From contig NZ_CP040297.1 of the NCBI RefSeq assembly GCF_013393945.1, forward strand, positions 1,442,804-1,506,803: 64,000 bases of DNA, written 5' to 3'. Positions within the stretch are counted from its first letter, which is position 1. The number at the start of each line of letters is the position of its first letter. The notes below the pieces were generated by a model, which saw nothing but the letters and a program-made list of their open reading frames with translations, was not told the origin of the DNA and did no database searches. Below are positions 1 to 10,192 of this stretch, piece after piece. A program made the position numbers and the translations under genes. Source of the DNA: Nostoc sp. TCL26-01. GTDB lineage: Bacteria > Cyanobacteriota > Cyanobacteriia > Cyanobacteriales > Nostocaceae.

Positions 1-683
1 GGGCGTAACTCTGACAAACTGCTTCTTAAACGGTTTGATTTTTCTTTTAAACGATTCAGCGCGAATTCTTGCTGCGCTTTAAGTTGAGCATTTATTTCTT
101 CACTAGCAGTTGTGCTATCTGCTATTTGTGGTTCGGTTGTTATGAGTGTATTTTCTCCAGCAATTGCACTGTTAGCAGTAGTGAGTGGTTGCTGGCGTGT
201 TTGCCCTAGTTGGTATTGCTGATTGATTACAGTTGTGTGAGCCATTTTTCCAGTCACAACTTCTGAGGAGGGAAGCTGGATGGACTTACCACTCGCTAGG
301 ACTTGTAATTTAGCTTCCAACCCAGGTAGCTGTGAAATAGCTGTCGGTTCTACTATGACGGGGTTTTCTGGGGTGCTGGCAGATAAAGCTACGGGAGTAG
401 CTAGTTTTGGGGAATTAGGTTGTACTTCCGTTTCAGCCGCAGGAATAGTTGAGGTTGCCTTTTGGCTACCCACAGGCGCAGCCGCTTGGGCTTGATCGCT
501 TTGTCGAGTCACCAAAAGGCTGGTTGCTCCCACTGAAATGGCTAAACCAATCATCGCGGCTTGTCTGCGCGCCCGGCGATTAGCTTTTTTGTTTGCTTCG
601 TTAACTTGATTTGCCGGGGCATCATCGCTGTTAGGGGTATTTTTCAACACAGCCTTCACTCTTTTTTTCAATGCTCGTTTCAA
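1..683 (-). CDS. N-terminal part of an envelope protein, probably a LysM/M23-type murein hydrolase (partial)
   Basis: The reading frame is open on the minus strand from a TTG at 681-683 to the window edge, so about 227 residues are visible and the C-terminal domain is outside. The TTG is chosen because AGGAGG lies 6 nt upstream and no ATG follows soon. The first 45 residues are very basic (MKRALKKRVKAVLK). A hydrophobic stretch (MIGLAISVGATSLLV) follows and acts as a signal or anchor segment. After that comes a Ser/Thr/Ala/Pro-rich low-complexity region, then a charged helical segment (about residues 195-227) that looks like the start of a coiled coil. Similar N-termini occur on cyanobacterial murein hydrolases with M23 domains, but no catalytic domain is visible here, so the enzyme name is an inference. 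Confidence 0.6.
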   Translation of the reverse strand, partial: MKRALKKRVKAVLKNTPNSDDAPANQVNEANKKANRRARRQAAMIGLAISVGATSLLVTRQSDQAQAAAPVGSQKATSTIPAAETEVQPNSPKLATPVALSASTPENPVIVEPTAISQLPGLEAKLQVLASGKSIQLPSSEVVTGKMAHTTVINQQYQLGQTRQQPLTTANSAIAGENTLITTEPQIADSTTASEEINAQLKAQQEFALNRLKEKSNRLRSSLSELR

Positions 684-1478
684 AGACGACCTCCTAATGA
701 TCACTAGCGCTTAACTGACCTCAATTTTCCAGTTGGATACTAGTCAATGACTTAGATCACATCACAAGATAGATCAAGATCACTTTCACCAGAGATACTT
801 ACGCAAGATTAACCTGCTTCTCTGATTTAGACAAGTTCACACCTGTTAGCAAATCTTAAAGATTGCTGGGTTTACCTGTCTGCCTCACACTTCACACCTC
901 ATACAGTCTGCTGTCCACAGTTGTCTTTGCTGATCTTGCTCTGTCTGCTTTGACTGGAGATTATACATCTGCCGAGTCTACTGCCGCCACTAGCAATTAA
1001 ACTGCTAAGACTTCTGGAAAAGCAACGGCCCCTGCTGTAGATATATTCAGGGTTTATTCACCTGATCCGTCTTCTCAACACGAGACTTTACGTTGATTAT
1101 TCCCTAAAAGACAACCGTATTAACTCTCAACCGCTTTTTTGGCTCTTTCACAACACACCTGGAGCGAAAAGGGGGTAAATGCTTTATAAGAAAGGGGTTT
1201 CAAGCTTTTTGTTCCTGAAAAAGTGATGATTTTAATTCATCAAAATCTATCATTCAAATTGCCGTTTGAATGGAACTTGATATACAAATTTCTTATGTTA
1301 ATCTAGCTGAGTTTGCAGTGTTTTTCAGGATAAATACTGTTGACCTTAAGCAAAAAAGTAATATTTTTTACAATTAGATTGACATGGGCAGAACCCATCA
1401 TTACTAGAAAACCAAATTTTCCATAGCTTGAATGATTTTTTGTCAGTGGTTTCACTGAATTAAATTTTGGTTAATGGT
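684..1478. other. 795-bp gap; probable long leader of the envelope protein gene
   Basis: No convincing gene is seen on either strand. Most of the stretch lies upstream of the minus-strand envelope protein gene and downstream of trmL, so it probably holds the promoter and a long 5' leader. On the minus strand it contains short self-complementary pieces around 1030-1080, but no riboswitch core could be recognised. Confidence 0.4.
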
Positions 1479-1940
1479 TTAGAAGAGATAGCCTAACTGA
1501 CGACGAGCTTCAAATAAACTGATAGCTACACTGACGGAGAGATTTAAACTCCGAACACCTGGTTGAGCCATAGGTATGTATAAGGTAGTATCACAAGCTG
1601 AGAGAATTGTTGGCGGTATACCAGTAGTTTCACTACCGAATATTAGCCAATCATCAGCTTGAAATTGATAGTCGATATAGTTAGAACTGCCCCTAACAGA
1701 GAACCCTAATAATCTACCTCCTCGTTCTTGGTGTAGATTCTTAAAGGCTTCAAAGGTTTTGTGATAGTGTAGCTTGACGTAAGGCCAGTAATCTAAACCT
1801 GCTCTTTTGAGGTAGCGATCGCTAATTTCAAACCCCAAAGGCCCTACTAGATGTAAATCTGTGTCTGTAGCAGCACAAGTACGAGCAATATTACCTGTAT
1901 TGGGAGGAATTTGCGGATTAACTAAAACTACCTGGGGCAT
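1479..1940 (-). CDS. trmL: tRNA (cytidine/uridine(34)-2'-O)-methyltransferase TrmL
   Basis: This 153-residue protein has the full length of the TrmL/YibK family, the minimal SPOUT methyltransferases that methylate the ribose 2'-OH of the wobble base in tRNA-Leu using S-adenosylmethionine. The N-terminus has the family signature NPQIPPNTGNIARTCAAT. The knot region includes LIFGSETTGIPP and IPMAQPGVRSLNLSVSVAI, which form the SAM-binding trefoil knot. There is no added RNA-binding domain, as expected for TrmL as opposed to larger SpoU enzymes. It starts at ATG 1940 and lies downstream of gshA on the same strand, 267 bp away with a heptamer repeat between them, so co-transcription is uncertain. 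Confidence 0.93.
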   Translation of the reverse strand: MPQVVLVNPQIPPNTGNIARTCAATDTDLHLVGPLGFEISDRYLKRAGLDYWPYVKLHYHKTFEAFKNLHQERGGRLLGFSVRGSSNYIDYQFQADDWLIFGSETTGIPPTILSACDTTLYIPMAQPGVRSLNLSVSVAISLFEARRQLGYLF

Positions 1941-2090
1941 TGTCCGTATAACTGCGATTTGTATAAAAATATATATTAATTAGAGAAAATCTACCAATAG
2001 ACAGAGGTCAATCATAGGTTTTGTTAATAAATGTCAAGCGAGGCATATTGATTAGAATTTTAAAATGAAAAATTTACTTTTTTTGAGGGC

Positions 2091-2203
2091 AATGGTCAAT
2101 GGTCAATGGTCATTAGTCAATGGTCATTAGTCATTAGTTTTTGCTTTCTTGATACTTTGTGCTTCTTTACTTGTTGACCATTGACTAATGAGTGTTGACT
2201 CAC
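2091..2203. repeat. Short tandem heptamer repeats (TCAATGG / TCATTAG type)
   Basis: Seven-base units such as GGTCAAT and GTCATTA repeat from 2091 to about 2139. A partly inverted set (TTGACCATTGACTAATGAG) lies at 2172-2190. These are the STRR-type repeats common between genes of heterocystous cyanobacteria. Confidence 0.8.
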
Positions 2204-2207
2204 ACTA

Positions 2208-3347
2208 TTAAACTGGGAGAGGAGAACAGAGCTTGTTTTGCAGTTCTATTTCTCGTTCTTGAGTAGCAGCGATCGCTTGGGTAATGACGCATTGGCTGTC
2301 AAAGCCGACTTTATGTAGTTGTAGCCAGTGTTGAGCTTCGTTACCTTCCCGGAGGATTTTGTGCAGTGGGGAGAGGAAACAGCTAAAACCGTGTTTTTTG
2401 GCGATCGCCCAAACTTCTCGATCAAGTTCAGCAATCCAATCTCTAGCTAAAATGCTCCTACCGTCTTGCCAATGTTGCAGTTGAGCATCTAGGCTGGCAC
2501 TAGCGGCTGCTATTTCGTTGTTAGTGGTGATACTAACGAGTTCTGCTGGGGAAAATTTACTTTGGGTGAGAGGATCTAAATCTGGATTTTCGATTACTTG
2601 TAACAGTCGGGCTTCTAATAAAGCTGTGATTGCTAATAAGGCGATGGGATCTGTGACTAAATCACAAATTCTCAGTTCTAGGCGGTTTAAATCAAAGGGA
2701 CGGCGATCGCCATTGGGACGGACTGAAACCCATAAGTGACGGACGTTCTGCATTGTCCCTGCTAGCAATTGCTCCTCTACCCACTCTATGTGATGAGCAT
2801 GGCTGGTAAATAGGGGTACATGAGAGGGGGTTTGGGGGAATAATCCCCAACGAGTAGAATGATAACCCGTTGCTTTGCCATCGATGAAGGGAGATGAGGC
2901 ACTTAAGGCTAAAAATAGGGGTGCTTCTAAGCGAATTAGCCGACAAGCTCGCATTAACACTTCTGGATCATCAATACCTATATTGATATGAACGCTAGCG
3001 GTGACGACTTTTGTACCGTAGGTTTGTTCTATATAGTCGTGATAGGGGTTCTCTGGATTAGAACGGAAAAAGCGATCGCTCCCACCCAAGGACAATGTGC
3101 TACCTGGAATCAGGGTATAGTCTCCCAATTGCTTCAGGTAGTTTCTCAACACACGCCGAGGACGCAACAAAGCGCACAACAGACTTTCATAATTCTGTAA
3201 TGGCTCGGTTACGTATTCTACGTTGCGGCTATCTGGTTCCCGCATAAACCCGTCTAAGTCGGCAACTATTTTGTCCGAGAGACCGACGATTTCACCTTGA
3301 GGTGTGCCGGTATATATTTCAATTTCAAAGCCTTTTAATAAGACCAC
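2208..3347 (-). CDS. gshA: Glutamate-cysteine ligase, cyanobacterial type
   Basis: This enzyme catalyses the first step of glutathione synthesis, ATP-dependent joining of L-glutamate and L-cysteine, in the cytoplasm. The 379-residue protein matches the cyanobacterial GshA family in length and pattern. KGFEIEIYTG is at the start. RNVEYVTEPLQNYESL is near residue 42, TLSLGGSDRFFRSNP near 84 and TASVHINIGIDDPE near 116. RPFDLNRLELRICDLVTDP, near residue 216, supplies acidic and basic residues typical of this ligase fold. The start is a GTG at 3347, chosen because AGGAG sits 6 nt upstream and the protein begins at the conserved KGFEIE block. The promoter region upstream (3348-3803) shows nothing distinctive. 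Confidence 0.93.
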   Translation of the reverse strand: MVLLKGFEIEIYTGTPQGEIVGLSDKIVADLDGFMREPDSRNVEYVTEPLQNYESLLCALLRPRRVLRNYLKQLGDYTLIPGSTLSLGGSDRFFRSNPENPYHDYIEQTYGTKVVTASVHINIGIDDPEVLMRACRLIRLEAPLFLALSASSPFIDGKATGYHSTRWGLFPQTPSHVPLFTSHAHHIEWVEEQLLAGTMQNVRHLWVSVRPNGDRRPFDLNRLELRICDLVTDPIALLAITALLEARLLQVIENPDLDPLTQSKFSPAELVSITTNNEIAAASASLDAQLQHWQDGRSILARDWIAELDREVWAIAKKHGFSCFLSPLHKILREGNEAQHWLQLHKVGFDSQCVITQAIAATQEREIELQNKLCSPLPV

Positions 3348-3803
3348 CTATTTCTCCTCGGCTCTCCCAGCCTCTAAATTGTATCGAGTTAGACAAACTT
3401 CTACACTGACATTGGGGTTAATTTAAAGTTAAGAATTATGCAACTTTAGACTGAGCTTTTCTTGACTAGTACCTGCTCAATATGGCTGATTTGTCAATAG
3501 CCAACAGCCCAGAATAGTTAAGTCTGATCAGTTTCATGGGGAATCTCGGCGATAGCGTACCAGCAGATGAAGTTCCTTCCCTCTTACTTGCGCTAGTCAC
3601 TATTTATTAGTTATTAGTCAATACCAATTACTCTAAATAGTTTTTATGCGTGGTTTAACAGAATTTATCAAGTTGCAAAACTAACCCATATTCCATGTTC
3701 TCATGAAATGACATGGACTACTAGTTGCAATTTTATTGATAAATAATAAATCAGAGTTACCAAAAATCCTTGTCAAGAAGTAGAGACATAGCACGCTACG
3801 TCT
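3348..3803. other. 456-bp gap between gshA and the winged-helix gene
   Basis: This stretch probably contains the gshA promoter. I see no gene in it. A palindromic repeat lies at its right edge (listed separately) and short TTAGTTATTAGTC-like repeats lie near 3606-3620. Confidence 0.4.
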
Positions 3804-3807
3804 CTAC
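3780..3807. repeat. Palindromic repeat overlapping a stop codon
   Basis: GTAGAGAC and GTCTCTAC form the ends of a 28-bp near-perfect palindrome. It belongs to the same family as the elements at 12398, 16935, 39908 and 50209. The TAG stop codon of the minus-strand gene above it (3804-3806) lies inside the right arm, so the gene now ends in the repeat. Confidence 0.8.
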
Positions 3808-4652
3808 TTGTTTTTCTGGAGTGCTAGCTGACGCTCAAAGTTAATAGTTTCATCTGACAGATCACATAATGTTTGTAAATTGACTTTACCTTCAGCTTGT
3901 AAGGTTTCTAGAAAGTTTGATGGTGATTCTAAGATTTGTTTACCATTTCTGGCTTGAATAATCAATTTATCTGCGATGACATCATAGATTACAAAAATTG
4001 ATATTCTTTTACAAATCATTTGAGTTGGTGGTAATACTTTATATGCTGTGACGATTTTTCCTGCTGCTGGGATGTGAAGTCCAAGTTCAGAATCTTGAAT
4101 AATGTTTTGGAACTCTTGAATAGATAACTCAGAAATATCACTAACTGGATAATTAAGATTGAGGATTTTTTCTAAGTCAGGTTGATTAATGACTAAACTA
4201 TTTAAAGGTTCCAACTGAAAAATTATTTTTTCTTCCCAAGGATTAGCAATAGCGTAAATTTGTGTAGAATGTGGTGGCTTTTGTACTGAGCCATTTTCAT
4301 AAAATAATCGTCCTTCATCTGTAACTGTAATCGGTGATTTTGGTTCGAGGGTGTGCAAATCTTGGAGAATTTTTACCGTACTGCGAACAAACACCGGATC
4401 AAGTCCTAAAATAGATGCTAATTCATCGGCTGTTGGTGCTGGCTCAAACTGAATTCCAGCACGAATAATAAATTCTTCAAGGACGTTAAATGGACGAGGT
4501 TCTTTAATCGTCACTTCGACTAAAGTTTGCTGCAAACTATAGCGGAATTGACGCGCAGCTAAAACTGATAAATGGGGATTTTTAGCTTCAATTTCCGTGA
4601 CTAAATTTTTGAGAATATCATCAATTGGTTTAGTCGATGAAGCGGGAAACAT
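3804..4652 (-). CDS. Hypothetical protein with a winged-helix-like domain, translated with the upstream helicase
   Basis: I do not recognise the family of this protein of about 282 residues. The ATG at 4652 is preferred to the TTG just upstream because GGAGG lies 8 nt before it. The gene overlaps the end of the helicase gene by 23 bp, so the two are almost certainly translated from one message. Residues of about 55-125 look like a winged helix: helices around [12 protein letters not shown] and [20 protein letters not shown], then a short hydrophobic strand pair ([14 protein letters not shown]). The C-terminal half is mixed alpha/beta, with strands such as [20 protein letters not shown]. There are no membrane segments and no signal peptide. 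The likely job is to recruit, regulate or give DNA or RNA specificity to the helicase. That role rests on gene order and the domain guess. The C-terminal end is fixed by an inserted palindromic repeat. Confidence 0.7.
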   Translation of the reverse strand: MFPASSTKPIDDILKNLVTEIEAKNPHLSVLAARQFRYSLQQTLVEVTIKEPRPFNVLEEFIIRAGIQFEPAPTADELASILGLDPVFVRSTVKILQDLHTLEPKSPITVTDEGRLFYENGSVQKPPHSTQIYAIANPWEEKIIFQLEPLNSLVINQPDLEKILNLNYPVSDISELSIQEFQNIIQDSELGLHIPAAGKIVTAYKVLPPTQMICKRISIFVIYDVIADKLIIQARNGKQILESPSNFLETLQAEGKVNLQTLCDLSDETINFERQLALQKNK

Positions 4653-7600
4653 CAATCAAGCCTCCATGATCATGGACTATATCAGATACTTGGGAATACA
4701 TTTGACCAATTTTACCTGGTTGATGAGTAAATAAATCGTGACAACCCACAATTATCAATAGTTCTTGCGCGCGGGAAAATGCTACATTTACTCGTTCTGG
4801 TTTCTTAGCAAATCCCACGTCTCCTTTACTATTGTTGCGTACCATGCTAACAATAACCACTGGACGTTCCATACCTTGAAATCGATCAACTGTACCAGTG
4901 CGAATTTGTAATGAGGGGAAAAGTTCAGATTGTAAACGTTCTTCAATTTTTCTCAGTTGTGCGCCATAAAAAGTAATCACAGCTATTTCTTTTTGGGGTT
5001 CACCATTAATAATATGCTCAGACCAAGTATTTTCAAATTGCTGACAGAGATTGTCAATCGCATCAATTTCTTGATGATTAAAAAATGAAGTTCCTTCTCG
5101 TTGTTCTTGAAAATCATTTGATTTCGGCATTGTCACCCAAACTAAATGATGATTTGGTTGAATGATTTTTCCTGATAAATTATGAGCGCGTTTAATATCC
5201 GGCTGGGCGATACCGCATTCTAGTTTATCATCATAAAACTGATTAATTGCTCCCATAATATTAGGGTGCATTCGGTATTGTGTGGTGAGCATTTGCTTGA
5301 TGCTATGATCAGCAGTTTCAAATTGACTTTTGAAAAGTGATTCTTCTAAAAATTGCAATTCTGCTTTTGTCGTGTTTATTTCCTCAGCAACTTCAGCTAA
5401 AGTGCTAGTATCTAGCATGGGTGGTAATTGGCGATGATCTCCTACCAAAACTAATTTTTTAGCTTTTAAAGCTGGGATGAGTAGTTCTGGGGGAGTGCAT
5501 TTACTAACTTCATCAATAATGACAACATCAAAGTAGTTAAATTCTTCCGAAAAATCTTTACTGGCAGCTTGTACACAGGTGATACCAACGACGTTAGAAT
5601 TGTCTAAATAAATCCGTCTTAAATCATGGCGATCGCGTTCTGAAGGATCTCGGACTTTGGCAATCCAATCTTGTACAAAATCCTGATATTTATGCAGATA
5701 ATTTTCTTCGTTTTTTAATTGCTCTTGCCAAGCAGTAAGCTGGATTTTAAAGTTATGTAATAAATCTAGGTTAAATAAGTTATTGGCATTAAAATTATGC
5801 TTTAGTCTATCGGGTATTGTTTGCCATAATATCTGCCACCATTTTCTATCACTGATTAACTGAGGAGATGGTTTTGGTTGAGATTGCTTTGCTAGTTCGC
5901 TGATTTTGCTCTGTAATTGAGCAAGTTCTTGCCGACACACTTCTGTTGTTTGATTTAGTTGTGCTAGGTGTTCTTGGAGAGACTTTTTAATCATCTCCAA
6001 AATAGTGAAAGGTTCTAATGAGACAATTAGAGATTCAAGCTGATTAATTGCACTTGTATAAGCATTTATTTGCTGAGTAAATTCTTCTGACTGTTCCCAA
6101 ATATTTGATTGTTTTGTCAAATATTTGTCCACTAAAATCTGTAATTTAGTAGGTGAATTTGGCTGTTGTTGTAGCGTTTGCAAGATATTAACCGTTTGTT
6201 CCAGCTTTGTGTTAGCATCTTGGCTGGCAATTTCTACCTGATGTTGAACGTCAACAATTTGTGATTGATTAATGTTATTTTCGGGAAGTTCACTTAATTG
6301 TGTTTTTAAATATTGGAGTTGTTGATCAGTTTCTGTTTTGATTTGTAAAACACATTTACGAGCATTGACTAGGATACTATCTAATAACTCTTGAGTCATC
6401 CGGGTGAGAGTTGCATCGAGATGATCGATTTCCCATGCTTTACTATAAGTTTGTTGCATCCTCACTAAAAAAATTTGAGTATTTTCTACCAGCAATTTTC
6501 GTTGATTTTGGTTGAGTAATTGATAATTAGCAAACTGTTGATAGATTTCTTGCCATTGAGTGCGATCGCTCTTTGACAAAACCATTGGCGTTTGGCTAAA
6601 ATTTTGCTGAACAAAATAGCTAAAATTATGTTTATTGCCTCGTCTGTCACTAAAACCACCTTCAATCTCATAAGCCAGGGCTTTTGTCAATAGCGCCCAG
6701 TCTGGTAAATTGAGGTGATAGTGATTTGGCACAATAGTAATTTTTAATCTACCAGCAAACATCAACAAACCCAATGGTAATTCTGTCAGAGGTTCTGTGA
6801 ATGGCTGGTGAGATTTTTGGCATTCTTTCAAGGCTTGATACAAGGTAGAAAAAGCTGTGGACTTCCATTCTGTTACTGCTGAAATGATATAGTCTATTTC
6901 TCGTTGACGATTTTCCCAAATTTGTAGATTTGGCTGTAATTTTTGTTGTTTAGTGAGCAATTGCTGATAATCTGTTTGTAGCTGATGGAGATGATGCGAT
7001 TTTTGTTTAAAAATCTCTGCTGATGATGCAACTTCTGCCATAGCTGTAATTGCATCACTAGCATAGGTAAATGTTGTTTTCAATTCAGCTAATTTAGCTT
7101 CTACCGTTTCCCTCAGCCAAACTGCAAGTCCAAACGCACCGCACCCAGGACGAACAAGGCCAAGTTCATCAGTATATTTAATTGCTGTGCGAACCTGAGC
7201 TAAAAAAGTATCGACTAAACTATGACCTTCTGTGTACGGTTTGAGCAATGGTAGAAGATTTGTAACTTCTGGTGCTTCCCAATTAATATTTTGCGTATTA
7301 CTTAATAAGGTTTCTAATCCTGTATTTAAAAACTCTACCTCACTTTTTTTGGCTACACTTTCCTGATATGTAGCTTCTTGATGGCGGAAGTTTAATTCTA
7401 ATTCTGCCTGAGTTTGCTTTAATTGTGCCTGTTGTTGATTAAATTCTGTCTCTGCTTTCAAGTAATCTGTAAATCGTGGTGATGATGTGAGTAATTGCCG
7501 AAAAATTTGGATATTTTCTCGGCGTTGGCTGAGATTATGATCGCAATCAGTAGCTGTATTTTGTAACCATGTACCAATTACTTGATCTTCTAAAAATGGC

Positions 7601-9123
7601 TGTCCTTCTTCCCCCACTTTTTCGGCTCGTCCTTTACGAATAGCACGAATTACTGGGTTATGAACTAAGCGACTCAGAGCATTATCAACTGCTAAATTAG
7701 CTTGAGAGGCAATTAACGTTCGTCCACCTCGTAAGGCAATTTGATAACAAATTTCAGCAATCACCGTAGTTTTACCTGTCCCTGGCGGCCCTTGAATTAA
7801 AACAAGATCCTTGGCTGAGAGTACCGTTTCTACTGCTGCTTTCTGTCCAGGATTAGCAGAGGATAATAATAAATCTTGTGGTTGTAATTCAACAGTTTTT
7901 TTAATTGGTCTTGCTTGAGCAGCAGCAAATAAGAAATTACCCAAGTAAGGATTTTGAGTGCGACCGTTATTTAAATCTTCTAGAGCTTTTTTCTTACGTT
8001 GAATTTGTTGGATATCACCAACTGCTTGAAAAAATAAAAATCCGTTATCTGGTATCTGATAACGTTCTGCTGCTATATGTTCTGATAAGTCACGTTCTAA
8101 TCTAACGCTGATAATGCCACGTTTAATATCAACTTCTTCAATAGTTCCTAACTGACAACCACTATACCAGTTTTTGCCGACGGGATTAGTATTAAATAAC
8201 TTTAATTCTTCGTTTCTGGCTTGTTTAACTCGTTGCCAAAAGTTATCTTCATCTAAATAGTTTTCTTGATTACCATCAAGAGTGGCTGAGGTAATATTGA
8301 TTGTCAAACTCAGCCGTCTTTTAGAACTAAGATTATAGTCGATATAAACTATACAAAACTGACGTGCTTTAGCAATCTTTTCCTCAACTTGTAAAAATAC
8401 TTTCCAAGCTTTTAGTTGTTCTTCTGTAGGTACATGATCACCGCCAACTGGGATATTTCTGATACGTGTTAACGTCGCCAATGGAATCCCAATTTGGTGC
8501 TGATTATTCGCTAGTAGACGCAAGCGATAAGCTACAGTGTAAGCATCAGCTTGTCCTCTGGCGAGAGGTAGTAATTGCGCTGAAAGAATCTTTAAACCCC
8601 CATACCCATCTTTTTGGACAGCCGCGATTAATCCTAAAGTTTTACCTAGTTCTTTCAGTCTGGCGGGTAAGGGAATCTCATCATGATCAGTGGCAATAAC
8701 TAACTCCCAAATTTGTTCCCCGGCTTCTTTTCCTTCACCTTGACGACGCACGTAAAATAAGCAGGATTTTTGACCACAAAATTCAAACATTAACTCATTA
8801 GCACGCTCTCGTTTCTGCCATGCTTCAGAATAGGATGCTATGTTTTTTTGACTGTCGAAATGGCGCAGTAAACTATCAACTGTGGAACCAATAAACGTAT
8901 AACTCCAATCTTCAGAATTAATTTTATTTTTTAGAGAATCACTTTTGGCAGCCGCTAATTTATATAAAGCTCTGCGAATCCGTTCCGCATCAGATTCTAA
9001 AATTGTACTACTCTGAGTTTTCGCAATGATTTTCAGTCGTTCACAAATTTTTAATAATTTTTTGCTATCTAAATTTAATTCTTTGGATAATTCGTAAATT
9101 CTGATTTTACTTTGCTTCTCCAC
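4630..9123 (-). CDS. Very large SF1 (UPF1/DNA2-like) helicase with an N-terminal IF2_N domain
   Basis: This 1497-residue protein begins with an IF2_N-type helical domain (about residues 6-55; [20 protein letters not shown]), a fold normally found at the front of translation initiation factor IF-2. A region of about 380 residues of mixed structure follows. The helicase core then starts with Walker [11 protein letters not shown] near residue 445. A very long, mostly helical, Gln-rich insertion (about 500-1150) separates it from motif [12 protein letters not shown] (about 1200), [22 protein letters not shown] (about 1280), [18 protein letters not shown] and [17 protein letters not shown] (about 1450). 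This order is the superfamily 1 UPF1-like pattern and predicts an ATP-driven DNA or RNA translocase. The start is GTG 9123 with AAGGA 10 nt upstream. No nuclease motif was found inside it. It overlaps the winged-helix gene downstream and faces a restriction-nuclease-like gene upstream. Defence against foreign nucleic acid is a reasonable but unproven role; RNA metabolism is the alternative. Confidence 0.85.
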   Translation of the reverse strand: MEKQSKIRIYELSKELNLDSKKLLKICERLKIIAKTQSSTILESDAERIRRALYKLAAAKSDSLKNKINSEDWSYTFIGSTVDSLLRHFDSQKNIASYSEAWQKRERANELMFEFCGQKSCLFYVRRQGEGKEAGEQIWELVIATDHDEIPLPARLKELGKTLGLIAAVQKDGYGGLKILSAQLLPLARGQADAYTVAYRLRLLANNQHQIGIPLATLTRIRNIPVGGDHVPTEEQLKAWKVFLQVEEKIAKARQFCIVYIDYNLSSKRRLSLTINITSATLDGNQENYLDEDNFWQRVKQARNEELKLFNTNPVGKNWYSGCQLGTIEEVDIKRGIISVRLERDLSEHIAAERYQIPDNGFLFFQAVGDIQQIQRKKKALEDLNNGRTQNPYLGNFLFAAAQARPIKKTVELQPQDLLLSSANPGQKAAVETVLSAKDLVLIQGPPGTGKTTVIAEICYQIALRGGRTLIASQANLAVDNALSRLVHNPVIRAIRKGRAEKVGEEGQPFLEDQVIGTWLQNTATDCDHNLSQRRENIQIFRQLLTSSPRFTDYLKAETEFNQQQAQLKQTQAELELNFRHQEATYQESVAKKSEVEFLNTGLETLLSNTQNINWEAPEVTNLLPLLKPYTEGHSLVDTFLAQVRTAIKYTDELGLVRPGCGAFGLAVWLRETVEAKLAELKTTFTYASDAITAMAEVASSAEIFKQKSHHLHQLQTDYQQLLTKQQKLQPNLQIWENRQREIDYIISAVTEWKSTAFSTLYQALKECQKSHQPFTEPLTELPLGLLMFAGRLKITIVPNHYHLNLPDWALLTKALAYEIEGGFSDRRGNKHNFSYFVQQNFSQTPMVLSKSDRTQWQEIYQQFANYQLLNQNQRKLLVENTQIFLVRMQQTYSKAWEIDHLDATLTRMTQELLDSILVNARKCVLQIKTETDQQLQYLKTQLSELPENNINQSQIVDVQHQVEIASQDANTKLEQTVNILQTLQQQPNSPTKLQILVDKYLTKQSNIWEQSEEFTQQINAYTSAINQLESLIVSLEPFTILEMIKKSLQEHLAQLNQTTEVCRQELAQLQSKISELAKQSQPKPSPQLISDRKWWQILWQTIPDRLKHNFNANNLFNLDLLHNFKIQLTAWQEQLKNEENYLHKYQDFVQDWIAKVRDPSERDRHDLRRIYLDNSNVVGITCVQAASKDFSEEFNYFDVVIIDEVSKCTPPELLIPALKAKKLVLVGDHRQLPPMLDTSTLAEVAEEINTTKAELQFLEESLFKSQFETADHSIKQMLTTQYRMHPNIMGAINQFYDDKLECGIAQPDIKRAHNLSGKIIQPNHHLVWVTMPKSNDFQEQREGTSFFNHQEIDAIDNLCQQFENTWSEHIINGEPQKEIAVITFYGAQLRKIEERLQSELFPSLQIRTGTVDRFQGMERPVVIVSMVRNNSKGDVGFAKKPERVNVAFSRAQELLIIVGCHDLFTHQPGKIGQMYSQVSDIVHDHGGLIDVSRFID

Positions 9124-9210
9124 TGCTTTCTTTTCCTTTACAGGTGTTCAGATACGCAACTTTTTTCCCATGTCACTTTCCTGATTTTACTCGTGTTGCA
9201 TCAAAGTTGA

Positions 9211-9342
9211 TACTGGCGAAAAACTTGACTCGCCGCATGATGTAACAAAGAGTGTCGCCACACGAGAGATTCCATATGATCAGCGTCACCCCCAGCCAGG
9301 ATCAGTTACAGCTAGTTTACCTAAGCGATCGCTCATACACGA
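9211..9342 (-). pseudogene. Decayed duplicate of the 3' end of the histone-deacetylase-like gene
   Basis: Positions 9211-9297 match 10203-10289, the 3' end of the HDAC-like gene, with only about 7 mismatches in 87 bp and in the same orientation. After a gap of roughly 70 bp relative to the intact gene, 9302-9340 again match about 10364-10402. The fragment has no start, lacks the stop codon region and has an internal deletion, so it cannot code for a working product. The two copies bracket the nuclease-like gene at 9400-10029. Confidence 0.8.
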
Positions 9343-9399
9343 GATATTGGTTACAATGTCATCAGAGGGCTAGTACAAAATTATCGCAACAATTGGCTC

Positions 9400-10029
9400 A
9401 TGACTCAAACAATTCCCGCAAAAGAGATCAACTTACGTTACTTAATCGATCATTTTGGGCTGGAATTAATTCAAGATGAGCAATTCTTCCCTGAATGGCA
9501 AGCAGATTTACCTGAACTCACTGATTTAGAAAAACAACTTTTAGATAAGGTCAAAGCAGGTTATTTCAATTTGCTTAATTACCCGCCATTGCTGGAAGAT
9601 GTGGTGAGAATGGCAATTGTAGATCCCATTCTGTTTATTGGTGATTTTTATATAGCTCCTTTTTATATTAAAGCCGAAGAATCCGTAGAAATTGCTAATG
9701 ACGATGAAGGCGTAATTATCAAGGGTAAAATTGACACATTAGTTTTAAAAGACCAGTTTTGGGTGATGGTAATCGAGTCGAAACAAGCCGAGTATTCGAT
9801 TGAAAGAGGGTTGGCACAAATTCTCGTTTATATGTTAGGTAATCCATATCCAGACAAACCGAGTTTTGGCATGATTACCAGTGGTGGGGAATTTATTTTT
9901 GTCAAATTAGTCAAAGGAAATCCACCACAGTATAGTTTATCCAAAGGCTTTTTAAGCCGGAATCCTGGTAATGAATTGTACGACGTACCCAGAATTTTAA
10001 AACATCTGACTCAATTAGTCATTGCTTAA
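9400..10029 (+). CDS. Small restriction-endonuclease-like protein (type I R N-terminal domain family)
   Basis: This 209-residue protein resembles the stand-alone PD-(D/E)XK proteins that cyanobacteria carry in many copies, related to the N-terminal nuclease domain of type I restriction subunit R. The catalytic pattern can be read as GKIDTLVLKDQFWVMVIESK at about residues 111-130: an Asp in IDTLV, then Glu-x-Lys in the ESK strand. No helicase or methyltransferase is fused or adjacent on the same strand. Its start ATG lacks a strong ribosome binding site. It is transcribed away from the large helicase gene (276-bp gap) and is bracketed by the two copies of the HDAC 3' end, which suggests it arrived or was rearranged recently. 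Function as an active nuclease is likely but the target is unknown. Confidence 0.75.
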   Translation: MTQTIPAKEINLRYLIDHFGLELIQDEQFFPEWQADLPELTDLEKQLLDKVKAGYFNLLNYPPLLEDVVRMAIVDPILFIGDFYIAPFYIKAEESVEIANDDEGVIIKGKIDTLVLKDQFWVMVIESKQAEYSIERGLAQILVYMLGNPYPDKPSFGMITSGGEFIFVKLVKGNPPQYSLSKGFLSRNPGNELYDVPRILKHLTQLVIA

Positions 10030-10097
10030 CATATCAGACGATTACTATGTAAGTCGGCGAGAAAAATTTAATGTACAAGAAGAAAGATGAATTTGAG

Positions 10098-10168
10098 GTA
10101 GGGTGTGTTATGACTAACGCACCTGGAATTGTTGACGGTACGTTGTGCTGCGCGACAACACACCCTAC
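10098..10168. repeat. Inverted repeat with 12-bp arms
   Basis: GTAGGGTGTGTT at 10098-10109 is the exact reverse complement of AACACACCCTAC at 10157-10168, with 47 bp between them. It lies between the convergent nuclease-like and HDAC-like genes and could act as a bidirectional transcription barrier or be a small mobile repeat. Confidence 0.75.
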
Positions 10169-10192
10169 ACATAAATATTCGCACCGACTCAC

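Noticed and set aside
684..1300. Cyclic di-AMP riboswitch in the leader of the envelope protein gene
   Set aside because: The conserved GGAGGAACC-like and AGCTAACTCC-like blocks were not found on the minus strand; a single GGTGAAT is not enough.
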